From positions 1 through 64,000 of the forward strand of contig NZ_JACHBD010000019.1 of assembly GCF_014200175.1 (NCBI RefSeq): 64,000 nt of DNA. Reading direction: 5' to 3'. Under the pieces are notes generated by a model that was not told the origin of the DNA, did not search any database, and was given only the letters and a program-made list of their open reading frames with translations. Numbering within the stretch: the first letter of the stretch is position 1; each line of letters opens with the position of its first letter. Below, one piece after another: positions 16,916 through 25,589 of the stretch. A program made the translations under genes and the position numbers. The DNA is from Rhizobium lentis (GTDB taxonomy: Bacteria; Pseudomonadota; Alphaproteobacteria; Rhizobiales; Rhizobiaceae).

Positions 16916-18190
16916 GTGTTTCTGGAAATTGGAATTGTGGCGTTTCTCACCATTCTCAATGGTGTGCTCGCCATGTCTGAGCTGGCTGTCGTGTCTTCTC
17001 GAACAGCCCGCCTGAAGGTTCTCTCCGACAATGGCAGCAAGGGTGCGGCCCAGGCCATCAAACTTGCCGAAAACCCCGGCCGCTTTCTCTCCACGGTTCA
17101 GATCGGCATCACCCTGGTCGGCGTTCTCTCAGGCGCCTTCTCAGGGGCCACGCTCGGCGGCCGTCTGTCCGGATGGCTGGAAGCACAGGGAATGTCGGCG
17201 GCGGCGGCCGACGCTGTCGGCGTCGGTTCGGTCGTCGTCGCGATCACCTATCTCTCTCTCATCGTCGGCGAACTTGTTCCGAAGCAGATCGCGTTGCGGG
17301 AACCCGAAGCAGTCGCGGCGAAGGTCGCACCCGCCATGGCGGTGCTTTCAAGAATCGCCCTGCCCCTCGTGTGGCTTCTGAACACCTCCGGAAACCTGGT
17401 TCTCAAGCTGCTGGGCCAGACAGGAAAAAGCGGCGATAACGTCTCCGACGAGGAGATCAAGACAGTTCTGGCCGAGGCGCAGTCCGCGGGCGTGATCGAA
17501 AGCGAAGAGTCCGCGATGATTTCAGGCGTCATGCGGCTGGCGGATCGCACCGCCCGGGCGCTTATGACGCCCCGGCGCGACGTCGAAATCATCGATATCG
17601 ACGACAGCCTTGACGAAATTCGCGCTCAGCTGCACCGGACGAAGCGGTCTCGGCTGCCCGTTCGAAAAGGCAGTTCGGACGAGGTAATCGGCATTCTTCC
17701 GGTCAAGGATTTCTACGATTCGATGTCCGAACACGGCAGTGTCGATATCAAGGCCCTGACGCAAGACGTTCCTGTGGTTTCAGACCTTTCAACCGCCATT
17801 CATGTGATCGAAGCGATCCGGAAATCGCCGGTACACATGGTGCTGGTTTTTGACGAGTACGGCCATTTCGAGGGAATTGTTTCGTCGGGCGACATTCTGG
17901 AAGCGATCATGGGCGCTCTGCAGGAGGGGCCGGTCGACGAGCAGGCCATCGCTCGCCGCGACGACGGCTCCTACCTGGTGTCCGGCTGGACGCCGATCGA
18001 CGAATTCGCCGAATTCCTGAATCTCAAGCTCGACGACGATCTCGAATATCAGACTGTGGCCGGCCTGGTGCTGGAAGAGCTGAAACATCTGCCGGAACTG
18101 GGTGAGAGCTTCACGCGAGACGGATGGCGCTTTGAAGTCATCGATCTCGACGGCAGGCGCGTGGACAAGATACTTGTGTCTGCGGCGTGA
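16916..18190 (+). CDS. HlyC/CorC (DUF21/CBS) family membrane protein
   Basis: 424-aa protein beginning with GTG. The N-terminal DUF21 domain has about four hydrophobic segments (roughly 1-25, 60-85, 100-120, 135-150). It is followed by a CBS pair (ALMTPRRDVEIIDIDDSL near 218 and VHMVLVFDEYGHFEGIVSSGDILEAI near 305) and a C-terminal CorC_HlyC transporter-associated domain (GWTPIDEFAEFLNLKL to the end). Such proteins are linked to Mg/Co or other cation efflux across the inner membrane. AGGG precedes the start by six bases. The hemolysin name sometimes used has no functional basis here. Confidence 0.88.
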   Translation: MFLEIGIVAFLTILNGVLAMSELAVVSSRTARLKVLSDNGSKGAAQAIKLAENPGRFLSTVQIGITLVGVLSGAFSGATLGGRLSGWLEAQGMSAAAADAVGVGSVVVAITYLSLIVGELVPKQIALREPEAVAAKVAPAMAVLSRIALPLVWLLNTSGNLVLKLLGQTGKSGDNVSDEEIKTVLAEAQSAGVIESEESAMISGVMRLADRTARALMTPRRDVEIIDIDDSLDEIRAQLHRTKRSRLPVRKGSSDEVIGILPVKDFYDSMSEHGSVDIKALTQDVPVVSDLSTAIHVIEAIRKSPVHMVLVFDEYGHFEGIVSSGDILEAIMGALQEGPVDEQAIARRDDGSYLVSGWTPIDEFAEFLNLKLDDDLEYQTVAGLVLEELKHLPELGESFTRDGWRFEVIDLDGRRVDKILVSAA

Positions 18191-18285
18191 AAGCCGGCGC
18201 CTTGAGATCGTCAAGCTCGACGAAGGGACACCGACAGGATCGGCATCCGCCACGGGAAATGTGGTCTGACATCGGGAGGTACGCC

Positions 18286-19056
18286 ATGGCATGGTCCGCC
18301 AGCCAATATGTGAAATTCGAGGACGAGCGCACGCGACCGGCGCGTGATCTCCTGGCGCAGGTGCCGCTGCAGAGCATCGGCCGCGCCGTCGACCTCGGCT
18401 GCGGGCCAGGCAATTCGACCGAACTCATCATCGAGCGTTATGGCGCCGAAGGCGTCTCCGGCCTCGACAGCGACGTCAATATGCTGGAGGCGGCCCGCAA
18501 GCGGCTTCCCGGCATCGCCTTCGTCGAGGCGGATCTTGGCAGCTGGCAGCCGAAGGAACCCGCCGATCTGCTCTTTGCCAATGCCGTCTTCCAGTGGCTT
18601 CCCGATCATCTCGACATTTTCGAGCGGCTGATGGACGGCCTTTCGAAAGGCGGCGTTCTTGCCGTGCAGATGCCCGACAATCTCGGCGAACCCTCGCATC
18701 TGGCGATGGAAGAGAGCGCCCATGCCGGCCCGTGGAAGGCCGCCTTCGAGGAAAAGGGCGTGCGCCGCCAGCCATTGGCTCCGCCCTCCGCCTATTATTC
18801 CAGGCTGATTGCCAAGGCGGCGCGCATCGATATCTGGCACACCATCTACAATCACCCGATGGCGGATGCGGCGGCGATCGTCGAATGGGTGAAAGGCACC
18901 GGGCTGATGCCCTATCTCGCCCATGCCGGCGAGAGACATCGCGAGGCATTCCTGGCCGATTATCGGGAACGGGTGGAAAGGGCCTATCCGAAGCTGTCGG
19001 ACGGGCGGGTGCTGCTGCGGTTCCCGCGGATTTTCATGGTAGCGGTGAAGAAATAA
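18286..19056 (+). CDS. tam: Trans-aconitate 2-methyltransferase
   Basis: 256-aa SAM-dependent methyltransferase that esterifies trans-aconitate, a toxic by-product of the citric acid cycle. Characteristic sequence: MAWSASQYVKFEDERTRPA at the start, AVDLGCGPGNSTELI (motif I, near 34), GLDSDVNML, LLFANAVFQWLPDH (motif II), VQMPDNLGEPSH and YHTIY-like WHTIYNHPM near 185. The start follows CGGGAGG with good spacing. The family match is close along the entire length. It lies 95 bp after the CBS-domain gene. Confidence 0.92.
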   Translation: MAWSASQYVKFEDERTRPARDLLAQVPLQSIGRAVDLGCGPGNSTELIIERYGAEGVSGLDSDVNMLEAARKRLPGIAFVEADLGSWQPKEPADLLFANAVFQWLPDHLDIFERLMDGLSKGGVLAVQMPDNLGEPSHLAMEESAHAGPWKAAFEEKGVRRQPLAPPSAYYSRLIAKAARIDIWHTIYNHPMADAAAIVEWVKGTGLMPYLAHAGERHREAFLADYRERVERAYPKLSDGRVLLRFPRIFMVAVKK

Positions 19057-19163
19057 CCGGCTGCGGCCCGATGCTCACTCGCACCAATGGTTTCGCAGCT
19101 TGTGTCGATCAATCTGTCGCTGCCCGCGGAGCCGCTGCACATTTCCGCGCAACGTGCATTCGT

Positions 19164-20201
19164 CTAGTTAACGGCAGCCAATCCGCCCGCCAACAGCGCA
19201 TCCAGTTGGGCAATCTCAGCTGCGGTCAGGCTGATACCTTTGGCTTCCGATTGGATGCGCGCGGCGAAGCGGCGCTGCGACGGAAGCCGCGCACCTTGTC
19301 CGACGATCGTTTCGAAGAGCACTTCGGCGCGCGCGAATGGGTCGCCGGGGCGGCCTTTGGCGAAGGCTTCGGGTGACATTGCAATGATCAGTTCGCCATG
19401 GAACGGCGCCAAGATCGTCGTGCCGAGGTAGTCTAGAACCTCGGGGCTGGTGAGATCGCCGATCATGATGCCGGCGAGCAACTCTATCATGGTGGCGATG
19501 GCGGACCCCTTGTGGCCGCCGAAGGGCATCATTGCACCTTCGAGGGCAGCAACCGGGTCAGTGGTTGGATTGCCGGCAGCATCAATCGCCCAACCTTCCG
19601 GCAGTTGCTTGCCGGCGCGGCGGTGCAGTTCGATCTCGCCGCGGGCGGCCACCGAAGTGGCAAAATCGAACACATAGGGCGGCTGGTCCTTGCGAGGCCA
19701 GCCGAAGGCAAACGGATTGGTGCCGAGCAGAGGCTTGCTGCCTCCGGATGGGGCAACCGTCGCATAGCTCGGGCACATCGCCAATGCTGCCAGACCGCGC
19801 GCGGTTACCGCCTCGACCTCTGGCCACAGGGCCGAGAAATGCGAGCAGTCGTTGATGACCATGGCGGCGATGCCGAGCCGCGTTGCGCGTTCCGCCAGCG
19901 CGGGTACGCCGAGTTCAAACGCCGCATTGGCGAAACCGCCCTGCGCATCGACTCTGACGATGGCGCTGCCGTCATCCGGCGCGAGAGCAGGAACGGCATC
20001 GGGCTTCACCTTGCCGGCCTTTACCGTGCGCAGCGCACCCTCGATGCGGTAAATGCCGTGCGACTTGCAGGCATCGCGTTCTCCGGCCACGATGACATGC
20101 GCCAGAGCCGCCGCCTGGATCTTGTTCAATCCTGCGCGCTCGAAGATGGCAAGGACTCGATTTTGCAGAGCTTCCACGCTCATCATAACGGCTTCAGTCA
20201 T
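19164..20201 (-). CDS. Ldh2-family oxidoreductase (malate/L-lactate dehydrogenase type)
   Basis: 345-aa NAD(P)H-dependent oxidoreductase of the Ldh2/MDH2 family, a fold unlike classical lactate dehydrogenase. Family segments: ESHGIYRI-like KSHGIYRIEGAL near 40, DAQGGFANAAFELGV near 80, INDCSHFSALWPEVEA near 113, GTNPFAFGWPRKD near 158 and FGGHKGSAIATMIELL near 232. Members reduce delta1-piperideine/pyrroline-2-carboxylate, 2,3-diketogulonate or oxidise ureidoglycolate. Location after an ABC importer and an arginase-family gene suggests it handles a product of amino- or guanidino-acid breakdown. The ATG at 20201 is chosen for its GGATGGAG site. Confidence 0.88.
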   Translation of the reverse strand: MTEAVMMSVEALQNRVLAIFERAGLNKIQAAALAHVIVAGERDACKSHGIYRIEGALRTVKAGKVKPDAVPALAPDDGSAIVRVDAQGGFANAAFELGVPALAERATRLGIAAMVINDCSHFSALWPEVEAVTARGLAALAMCPSYATVAPSGGSKPLLGTNPFAFGWPRKDQPPYVFDFATSVAARGEIELHRRAGKQLPEGWAIDAAGNPTTDPVAALEGAMMPFGGHKGSAIATMIELLAGIMIGDLTSPEVLDYLGTTILAPFHGELIIAMSPEAFAKGRPGDPFARAEVLFETIVGQGARLPSQRRFAARIQSEAKGISLTAAEIAQLDALLAGGLAAVN

Positions 20202-20219
20202 GCGATTCTCCATCCGAAA

Positions 20220-20420
20220 TTAAGCTCGGTTTTCGCCGCCCTGCCTTCTTTGAGCGCCACACGCGGCAAAGTCTTCAACTGTCCTGCAGCCCAGTTGCGC
20301 CATCGTTGCCGTTAGTGCGACTTTCAGGATGTTCATCAAATGATCGCCGCCGCGACGCCCATGGCGGCAGAGGCAAACAGCAGGACGCCCTGGCGTTCCG
20401 TCGCGGCGACGGATTGCCTC
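20220..20420 (-). pseudogene. Possible remnant of a flavin-dependent hydroxyacid oxidase-like gene
   Basis: Between the second permease and the Ldh2 gene, one minus-strand frame reads GGDHLMNILKVALTATMAQL then GCRTVEDFAAC and stops at 20220. This looks like the C-terminal helix of FMN-dependent hydroxyacid dehydrogenases (pattern LxxLK.ALxxTMALxGCRxVxD). No complete gene is present. It may be a decayed cistron of the operon. The identification rests on a short stretch. Confidence 0.25.
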
Positions 20421-20422
20421 GA

Positions 20423-21220
20423 TCAGGGTTCGCTGGAGGTCATCGCGCCCAGCAGTTTCGGCAGGTCGCCGAAGCGTGCGACGAGACTGAAGACGATCGC
20501 TGCCGTCGCCACAAACAGGACCGTCACCGCCGCCATGGTCGGCGTGTAGCCGTAACGCAGCGAATTGAAGATCTTGATCGGCAGCGTTTCCAGCGTGAAA
20601 CCGACCGTCATGTAGGCAACGATATATTCGTTGAGCGACAGCACAAAGGCAAAAGCATAGCCGGACACGATGTAAGGCGAGATCAGTGGCAGAACGACGG
20701 TTCGGAACACGGCACGATCATCGCCGCCCAAGGTCGAGGCGGCCTCCACGAGCGAGCGGTCGATGGCCGAAAAGCCGAGCGAAATGGTCACCAGCGGCAG
20801 CGTGACGAAGAAGATGGCGTGGCCGATCACCGCCGTCCAGGGCTGGCCGTAAAATCCGGTCGTGGCCCAGAAAGTCAGCAGGCCAAGCGCCGTGATAACC
20901 GGCGGCAGGGTAAAGGGCGCCGCGCCAAGCAACTGGAAGATGTTGGCCCAGGGCGCGTAGCGGCGCCAAAGGAACCAGGCGAGCGGCAAGGCGATCAGCA
21001 CCGCCAGCGCCGCCGACGACAGCGCCAGTACAAGTGACGCGATTAGCGCGTTGCGCCATTCCATGTCGAGAAAGATCTGACCGTACCAGCCGAGCGAGAA
21101 GCCTTGCGGTGGGAAGGTGAGGCTCTGCTTGGCGTTGACCGACACGCCGGCGACGACGATCAGCGGCAGAGCGAGAAACAGCCCGACCAGCCCGAAAAAA
21201 ACGTTGCGGAGAATGGTCAT
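20423..21220 (-). CDS. ABC transporter permease, spermidine/putrescine (PotC) type
   Basis: 265-aa inner-membrane permease with six hydrophobic segments. The ATPase-contacting EAA loop is seen as EAASTLGGDDRAVFRTVVLPLISPYIVSG near 153-181. It resembles PotC/YdcV subunits of polyamine-type importers. Its start overlaps the stop of the upstream permease by 4 bp (ATGA), so the two are translationally coupled. It is the fifth gene of the minus-strand operon that begins with the arginase-family enzyme. Confidence 0.9.
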   Translation of the reverse strand: MTILRNVFFGLVGLFLALPLIVVAGVSVNAKQSLTFPPQGFSLGWYGQIFLDMEWRNALIASLVLALSSAALAVLIALPLAWFLWRRYAPWANIFQLLGAAPFTLPPVITALGLLTFWATTGFYGQPWTAVIGHAIFFVTLPLVTISLGFSAIDRSLVEAASTLGGDDRAVFRTVVLPLISPYIVSGYAFAFVLSLNEYIVAYMTVGFTLETLPIKIFNSLRYGYTPTMAAVTVLFVATAAIVFSLVARFGDLPKLLGAMTSSEP

Positions 21221-22074
21221 GCGACGGCCCCTCCCCGGCGGCCAACGAGAAGGGTCAGCGCGACAAGGCCCAGCGTCACCAACACCAGGAACACCGCCAT
21301 CGCAGCCGCGAAGGGCATGTTCGATTGATAGATCGCCTGGTCGGTAATGTGCACGGAAAGGGTCCAGTGCTGCGGGCGGCCGAGCAGTTGCGGCAACAGA
21401 TAGGACCCGAGCGCGAAGATGAAGACCATGATCAGCGTGGCGACGATCGTATCGCGCAGCGCCGGTACTACAACGGTGAAGAAGGCTTTGACAGGCGAAG
21501 CGCCGAGCGTGCGCGCGGCCTCAGACAGGGTCGGATCAAGCCGCACCAGCGCCGGGTAGAGCACCAGGACCGTATAAGGGAAGGCCTGATAGACCATGCC
21601 GGTGAATACGGCGCCGACGCTCGGTGTCAGGGCGACTGGTTGCTGCATGAGGCCGAGCCACACGAACAGGTTGGTGATGCCGGCCGTGCGCGAAAACAGC
21701 GTCGACCAGGCGAAACCGATGATTACTTCGGACAGGGACAGGATCGAAAGGAGTGCGACCAGCCAGACCACCTGGGTGCTCCGCTTCATCCGGATCAGCA
21801 GATATGTGAAAGGCAGGGCCAGAACGACACACATAACGGCCACCGCAATCGCAAGGATCAGCGAGAAGCTGAGCACGCCGCCGAAGAAGGCCGAGAGGAA
21901 GCGGACATAATTGTCGAAGACAAAATCAGGCGTGTAGAAGCCGCCCTGCTGGCGCTTGAAGAAGCTGACGGAAATCATCGTGCCGAAAGGCACGACAAAG
22001 AAGACGATCAGCATGATCGCCGGGAAGGCTAGTGGGGCATAGTCGCCAAGCGTCCGCGGGGCATCGCGTCTCAT
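21217..22074 (-). CDS. ABC transporter permease, spermidine/putrescine (PotB) type
   Basis: 285-aa permease with six hydrophobic segments. The EAA loop is SEAARTLGASPVKAFFTVVVPALRDTIVATL (near 186-216), and the N-terminal PLAFPAIMLIVFFVVPFGTMI is typical of PotB/YdcU. It overlaps the ATPase gene upstream by 4 bp and the PotC-type gene downstream by 4 bp, a tight cassette. It forms the channel with that gene product. Confidence 0.9.
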   Translation of the reverse strand: MRRDAPRTLGDYAPLAFPAIMLIVFFVVPFGTMISVSFFKRQQGGFYTPDFVFDNYVRFLSAFFGGVLSFSLILAIAVAVMCVVLALPFTYLLIRMKRSTQVVWLVALLSILSLSEVIIGFAWSTLFSRTAGITNLFVWLGLMQQPVALTPSVGAVFTGMVYQAFPYTVLVLYPALVRLDPTLSEAARTLGASPVKAFFTVVVPALRDTIVATLIMVFIFALGSYLLPQLLGRPQHWTLSVHITDQAIYQSNMPFAAAMAVFLVLVTLGLVALTLLVGRRGGAVA

Positions 22075-23105
22075 TGCTCGAGCACCACGCAGTCCTTGTC
22101 GGTGAGCGCAATGCCCACCTTCTGACCCACCGCGACGTCAGGGCGCTCGCGCGGCGTAGAGACCGCAATGAACTGCTGACCGCCGACATTGACAAAGGTT
22201 TCGATGACCCCGCCGAGATCGCGCACAAAGGTGACCTCGCCCGTCAGTGCACCGGCCTTCGGCGGGCCCAGGCGTACATCTTCCGGCCGGATCGAGAGCG
22301 TGGCGCGCTCGACGCCCGCCGACAGCGACAGGGCGGTGACTGGCTGCCCCAGTATATTGACCGCGCCGCCCTCTCGCCTGGCTTCGACCAGATTTGTCTG
22401 GCCGATGAAATCAGCGACGAAGCTGTCTGCCGGTCGACGATAAATTTCGGTCGGCGACGCCGCCTGGCGTATCTGACCGCCGTTCATGACCACGACCGTA
22501 TCGGCCATGGTCATCGCCTCACGCTGGTCGTGCGTCACGGCAATCGTGGTGATGCCGAGCCGCTGATGAAGCTGGCGGAGCTCCACCTGCATGGCTTCGC
22601 GCAACTTGGCGTCGAGCGCCGATAGTGGCTCGTCGAGCAGGAAGAGTTTTGGCGAAATCGCCAGTGCCCTTGCGATCGCGACGCGCTGCCTCTGGCCGCC
22701 AGAGAGTTTCGACACGGCGCGATCAGCGTAACCCGGCAAATAGATCATCGCCAGCAGCTCTTCGACCCGCGTCGCCTGCTCTTCCTTGGAACGGCCGCGA
22801 ATGCGCAGTGGATAGGCGATATTCTCGCCAACAGTCAGGTGCGGGAACAGCGCCAGCGACTGGAAGACCATGCCAAGCTCGCGCTGGTGCGTCGGCGTCC
22901 TGGTGATGTCGTTTCCATTGAGCGTGACGCGGCCCGCTGTCGGCAGATCGAGACCTGCGATCATGCGCAGTAAGGTTGTCTTGCCGCAGCCGGAAGGGCC
23001 GAGCAGACAGACGAACGCGCCGTGCGGCACCGTCAGGTCGACATTGTCGACGGCGCGAAAGGCGCCGAATTCCTTGACGATATTTTGTAGCGTGAGTCCC
23101 GACAT
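22071..23105 (-). CDS. ABC transporter ATP-binding protein, PotA type
   Basis: 344-aa ATPase that powers the importer. Walker A GPSGCGKTT is at 36-44, signature LSGGQRQRVAIARAL near 134, Walker B LFLLDEPLSALD near 152 and the switch histidine in AVTHDQREAM near 188. A C-terminal TOBE domain (about 270-344) fits the PotA/MalK-like group. All catalytic residues are present. It sits between the binding protein gene and the two permease genes. Confidence 0.93.
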   Translation of the reverse strand: MSGLTLQNIVKEFGAFRAVDNVDLTVPHGAFVCLLGPSGCGKTTLLRMIAGLDLPTAGRVTLNGNDITRTPTHQRELGMVFQSLALFPHLTVGENIAYPLRIRGRSKEEQATRVEELLAMIYLPGYADRAVSKLSGGQRQRVAIARALAISPKLFLLDEPLSALDAKLREAMQVELRQLHQRLGITTIAVTHDQREAMTMADTVVVMNGGQIRQAASPTEIYRRPADSFVADFIGQTNLVEARREGGAVNILGQPVTALSLSAGVERATLSIRPEDVRLGPPKAGALTGEVTFVRDLGGVIETFVNVGGQQFIAVSTPRERPDVAVGQKVGIALTDKDCVVLEQ

Positions 23106-23165
23106 ATGCCTCTTCCTAACCGGATGGGCGGGCCCCCGACGAGGCCCGGGAAAGAACGATCAGTG

Positions 23166-24248
23166 TCAGCCGGCGATCATTTCCGTCCACTTCTCGTTCA
23201 GCCAGTCGGCCTTGGAGGTGTACATGTCGTAATGCGGAATAATCGGTTCGATGTCGGAAGAAACCGCCGCAAATTCCTTCTCGTTCAGGTCGGTCGTTTC
23301 GCGCTTGACCGTTGGCGACGTGCCTACCTTGCGTGACAGCACAGCCTGGACAGACGGCTGACACATATAGTCGATGAAGATATGCGCCTCTTCCGTCTTC
23401 TTCGACGCCTTCGACAGCGCCCAGGAGCCTGCGTCCTGAATGCCGCCCTCCTTCGGGAAGGTCGAGCGAACGGGCTGGCCGTCCGCGGCGGCGAGGCCGG
23501 TCACGTCATGATAATACTGTCCCATCGGGATCTCGCCCGACTTTAGCGCCTGTTCGAACTGCGCCTCGTCGCGATACCACAGGCGGACATTCGGCTTCAG
23601 CTCGGCCAGCTTGGCGAACACCTTGAGGATGTTCTCCTCGGTGTCGAGCGCTTGTGCGCCGCCGAAATAGGTCTTTGCCGTCACATCGAGCAGGAATGAG
23701 TTGGAGACGAGTGCCAGCAGACCAAGCTTGTCGGCATTGGCGGGATCCCACAGTGCGGTCCAACTTGTCGGCGCTTCCTTGTAAACATCGGTGTTGGTTA
23801 CCAGCGTGATGAACCACGAGACTGCCCCGATGCCGGCAACCCGGCCATCCGGATATTTGTTGATGAAGCGCTCAAGCAGATTGCTGGAATTCTTGATCTT
23901 GGCAATGTCGAGCGGAGCCCATAGTTCTGTGGCCTGCCCCTTGCGCATCGCCACCTGCGACATCATCGAAACGTCTGCCGGCGCCTGGCCTGCCTGGGCT
24001 GCCTGCTGCATCTGCACCAGCCAGGCCTCGCCGGTCGGCTCTGCGATGGATTCAACAGCGATGCCGGTTGCCTTGGTGAACTCCGGAAAGATGTTCTTGT
24101 CGAACGAGTTCTTGAAGTAGCCGCCATAAACGCCGACCTTCAGCGACTTGTCCTGGGCGCGCAGCACATGCGGCATTGCCAGCATGGCAACGCCCGCACC
24201 GATGCCGACGCCGAGCACGGTGCGGCGGTTCATTGTCAACTTCGTCAT
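23166..24248 (-). CDS. ABC transporter substrate-binding protein, PotD type
   Basis: 360-aa periplasmic binding protein. The N-terminus carries a twin-arginine-like signal (NRRTVLGVGIGAGVAMLAMP, cleavage after LRA). The mature part starts DKSLKVGVYGGYFKNSFDK and has the PotD/extracellular family 1 fold (EPTGEAWLVQMQQAAQ, SSNLLERFINKYPDGRVAGI, QYYHDVTGLAA). The second of two close ATGs is chosen because GAGGAG lies the correct distance upstream. The ligand is unknown; the neighbouring arginase-family enzyme points to a guanidino compound or polyamine. Confidence 0.9.
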   Translation of the reverse strand: MTKLTMNRRTVLGVGIGAGVAMLAMPHVLRAQDKSLKVGVYGGYFKNSFDKNIFPEFTKATGIAVESIAEPTGEAWLVQMQQAAQAGQAPADVSMMSQVAMRKGQATELWAPLDIAKIKNSSNLLERFINKYPDGRVAGIGAVSWFITLVTNTDVYKEAPTSWTALWDPANADKLGLLALVSNSFLLDVTAKTYFGGAQALDTEENILKVFAKLAELKPNVRLWYRDEAQFEQALKSGEIPMGQYYHDVTGLAAADGQPVRSTFPKEGGIQDAGSWALSKASKKTEEAHIFIDYMCQPSVQAVLSRKVGTSPTVKRETTDLNEKEFAAVSSDIEPIIPHYDMYTSKADWLNEKWTEMIAG

Positions 24249-24356
24249 GGTCATTCTCCTCACCGATGCGGCGCCGCCGCTTCCCTCTGTCAATCTAATC
24301 GAGGCCTTTGCAGCCTTCTTGTCATTCCGGGCCGCCTTGAGCTGCGGCCAAGGCCG

Positions 24357-25415
24357 TCAGGCTGCGCCGCGGATTGCCGGGCTGAACACCATCAGGCTCA
24401 ATATTTCGAACAGCATCTGCGCGCCGGCATGAGCCGTGTTGGTGGTCGCGTCATACTGCGGCGCGACCTCGACGACATCGCCGCCGACCAGGTTTACGCC
24501 CTTGAAGCCGCGTATCAGCTCCAGGACTTCGCGGGTGGTGAAACCACCGATCTCCGGCGTGCCGGTGCCCGGGGCGAAGGACGGATCGAGGCTGTCGATA
24601 TCGAAGGAAAGATAGGTCGGCCCGTCGCCGATGACGGCCTTCGCCTTTTCGATAATCGCAGGGATGCCCATCGCTGAGATCTCCTCGGCATGGATCACCG
24701 TCATGCCCGAGGCGTAAGAAAACTCCCAGAGATACTCGGCCGAGCCGCGAATGCCGATCTGAACCACGCGCGTCGGGTCGAGCACACCGTCCAGCACCGC
24801 GTTGCGGAACGGGCCGCCGTGGTGGAACTTGGTCAGGTCGTAAGCGCCGCCGGTATCGCAATGGGCGTCGATATGGATCATGCCGACTGGCCGTTCCTTG
24901 CCGACGGCTCGCAGAATCGGATGAGTGATCGAGTGGTCGCCGCCTACGGAGAGCGGCAGAACGCCTGCCGCCACGATCTGCGCCACGCGTTTTTCGATAT
25001 CCTCGTGCGACAATTCCAGCCGGTAGCGGCTCTGAAACGCCACGTCGCCAATGTCTGCCACGCGCAGTTCCTGAACCGGCGCGCAGCCGAGCACGTGATT
25101 GTAAGGCCCGATGCGCTCAATGGCGCGTAGCGCGCGCGGCCCGAAGCGTGAGCCCGGGCGATTGGTCACGCCAAGATCCATCGGCACGCCAAGGATCGCC
25201 ACCTGCAAGTCGCCGAAGTCCGGGTTTTCGTTGTCGACCTGCATGAGCGGGGCGGAGAGGAATGTCGGGATGCCTGAATAGGGCGCGAGCCGGGTGCCGC
25301 TCTTGTTGAAGATCTTCTCGGCCACCTTGCGGAACTCGGGGTCGTGCAGCTCCCCGCCGTGGCTCTCGCCATATTTGGTTCGGAGTTCGGAAAGCTTGGT
25401 TTCATTCCAGGACAT
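24357..25415 (-). CDS. Agmatinase/ureohydrolase (arginase family)
   Basis: 352-aa ureohydrolase that should release urea from a guanidino group. The binuclear metal ligands are all visible: His in VGGDHSITHP near 153, Asp/His/Asp in MIHIDAHCDTGG near 174, and the two aspartates in LSFDIDSLDPSFAPGTGTPE near 267. The loop after the first motifs differs from textbook arginase, so agmatine, 4-guanidinobutyrate, guanidinopropionate or guanidine are all possible substrates. It is the first gene of the ABC-importer operon and is divergent from a LysR gene, consistent with substrate-induced control. Confidence 0.9.
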   Translation of the reverse strand: MSWNETKLSELRTKYGESHGGELHDPEFRKVAEKIFNKSGTRLAPYSGIPTFLSAPLMQVDNENPDFGDLQVAILGVPMDLGVTNRPGSRFGPRALRAIERIGPYNHVLGCAPVQELRVADIGDVAFQSRYRLELSHEDIEKRVAQIVAAGVLPLSVGGDHSITHPILRAVGKERPVGMIHIDAHCDTGGAYDLTKFHHGGPFRNAVLDGVLDPTRVVQIGIRGSAEYLWEFSYASGMTVIHAEEISAMGIPAIIEKAKAVIGDGPTYLSFDIDSLDPSFAPGTGTPEIGGFTTREVLELIRGFKGVNLVGGDVVEVAPQYDATTNTAHAGAQMLFEILSLMVFSPAIRGAA

Positions 25416-25589
25416 GGCGGCCTTCTCGAGTGCGATGATGCTGCTATCAGATATGGAATTCAGTCGTCCTCGGCTGCAGCTCTGCGGCAGAGCCCCGATG
25501 GCTTCTTCCGATCATTGAACGGCAAGCTTGCTGGAAAATCAATTGATATTAATATGCAGTTTCGTGCGAGTTTTTCTCACAGGTCCATC

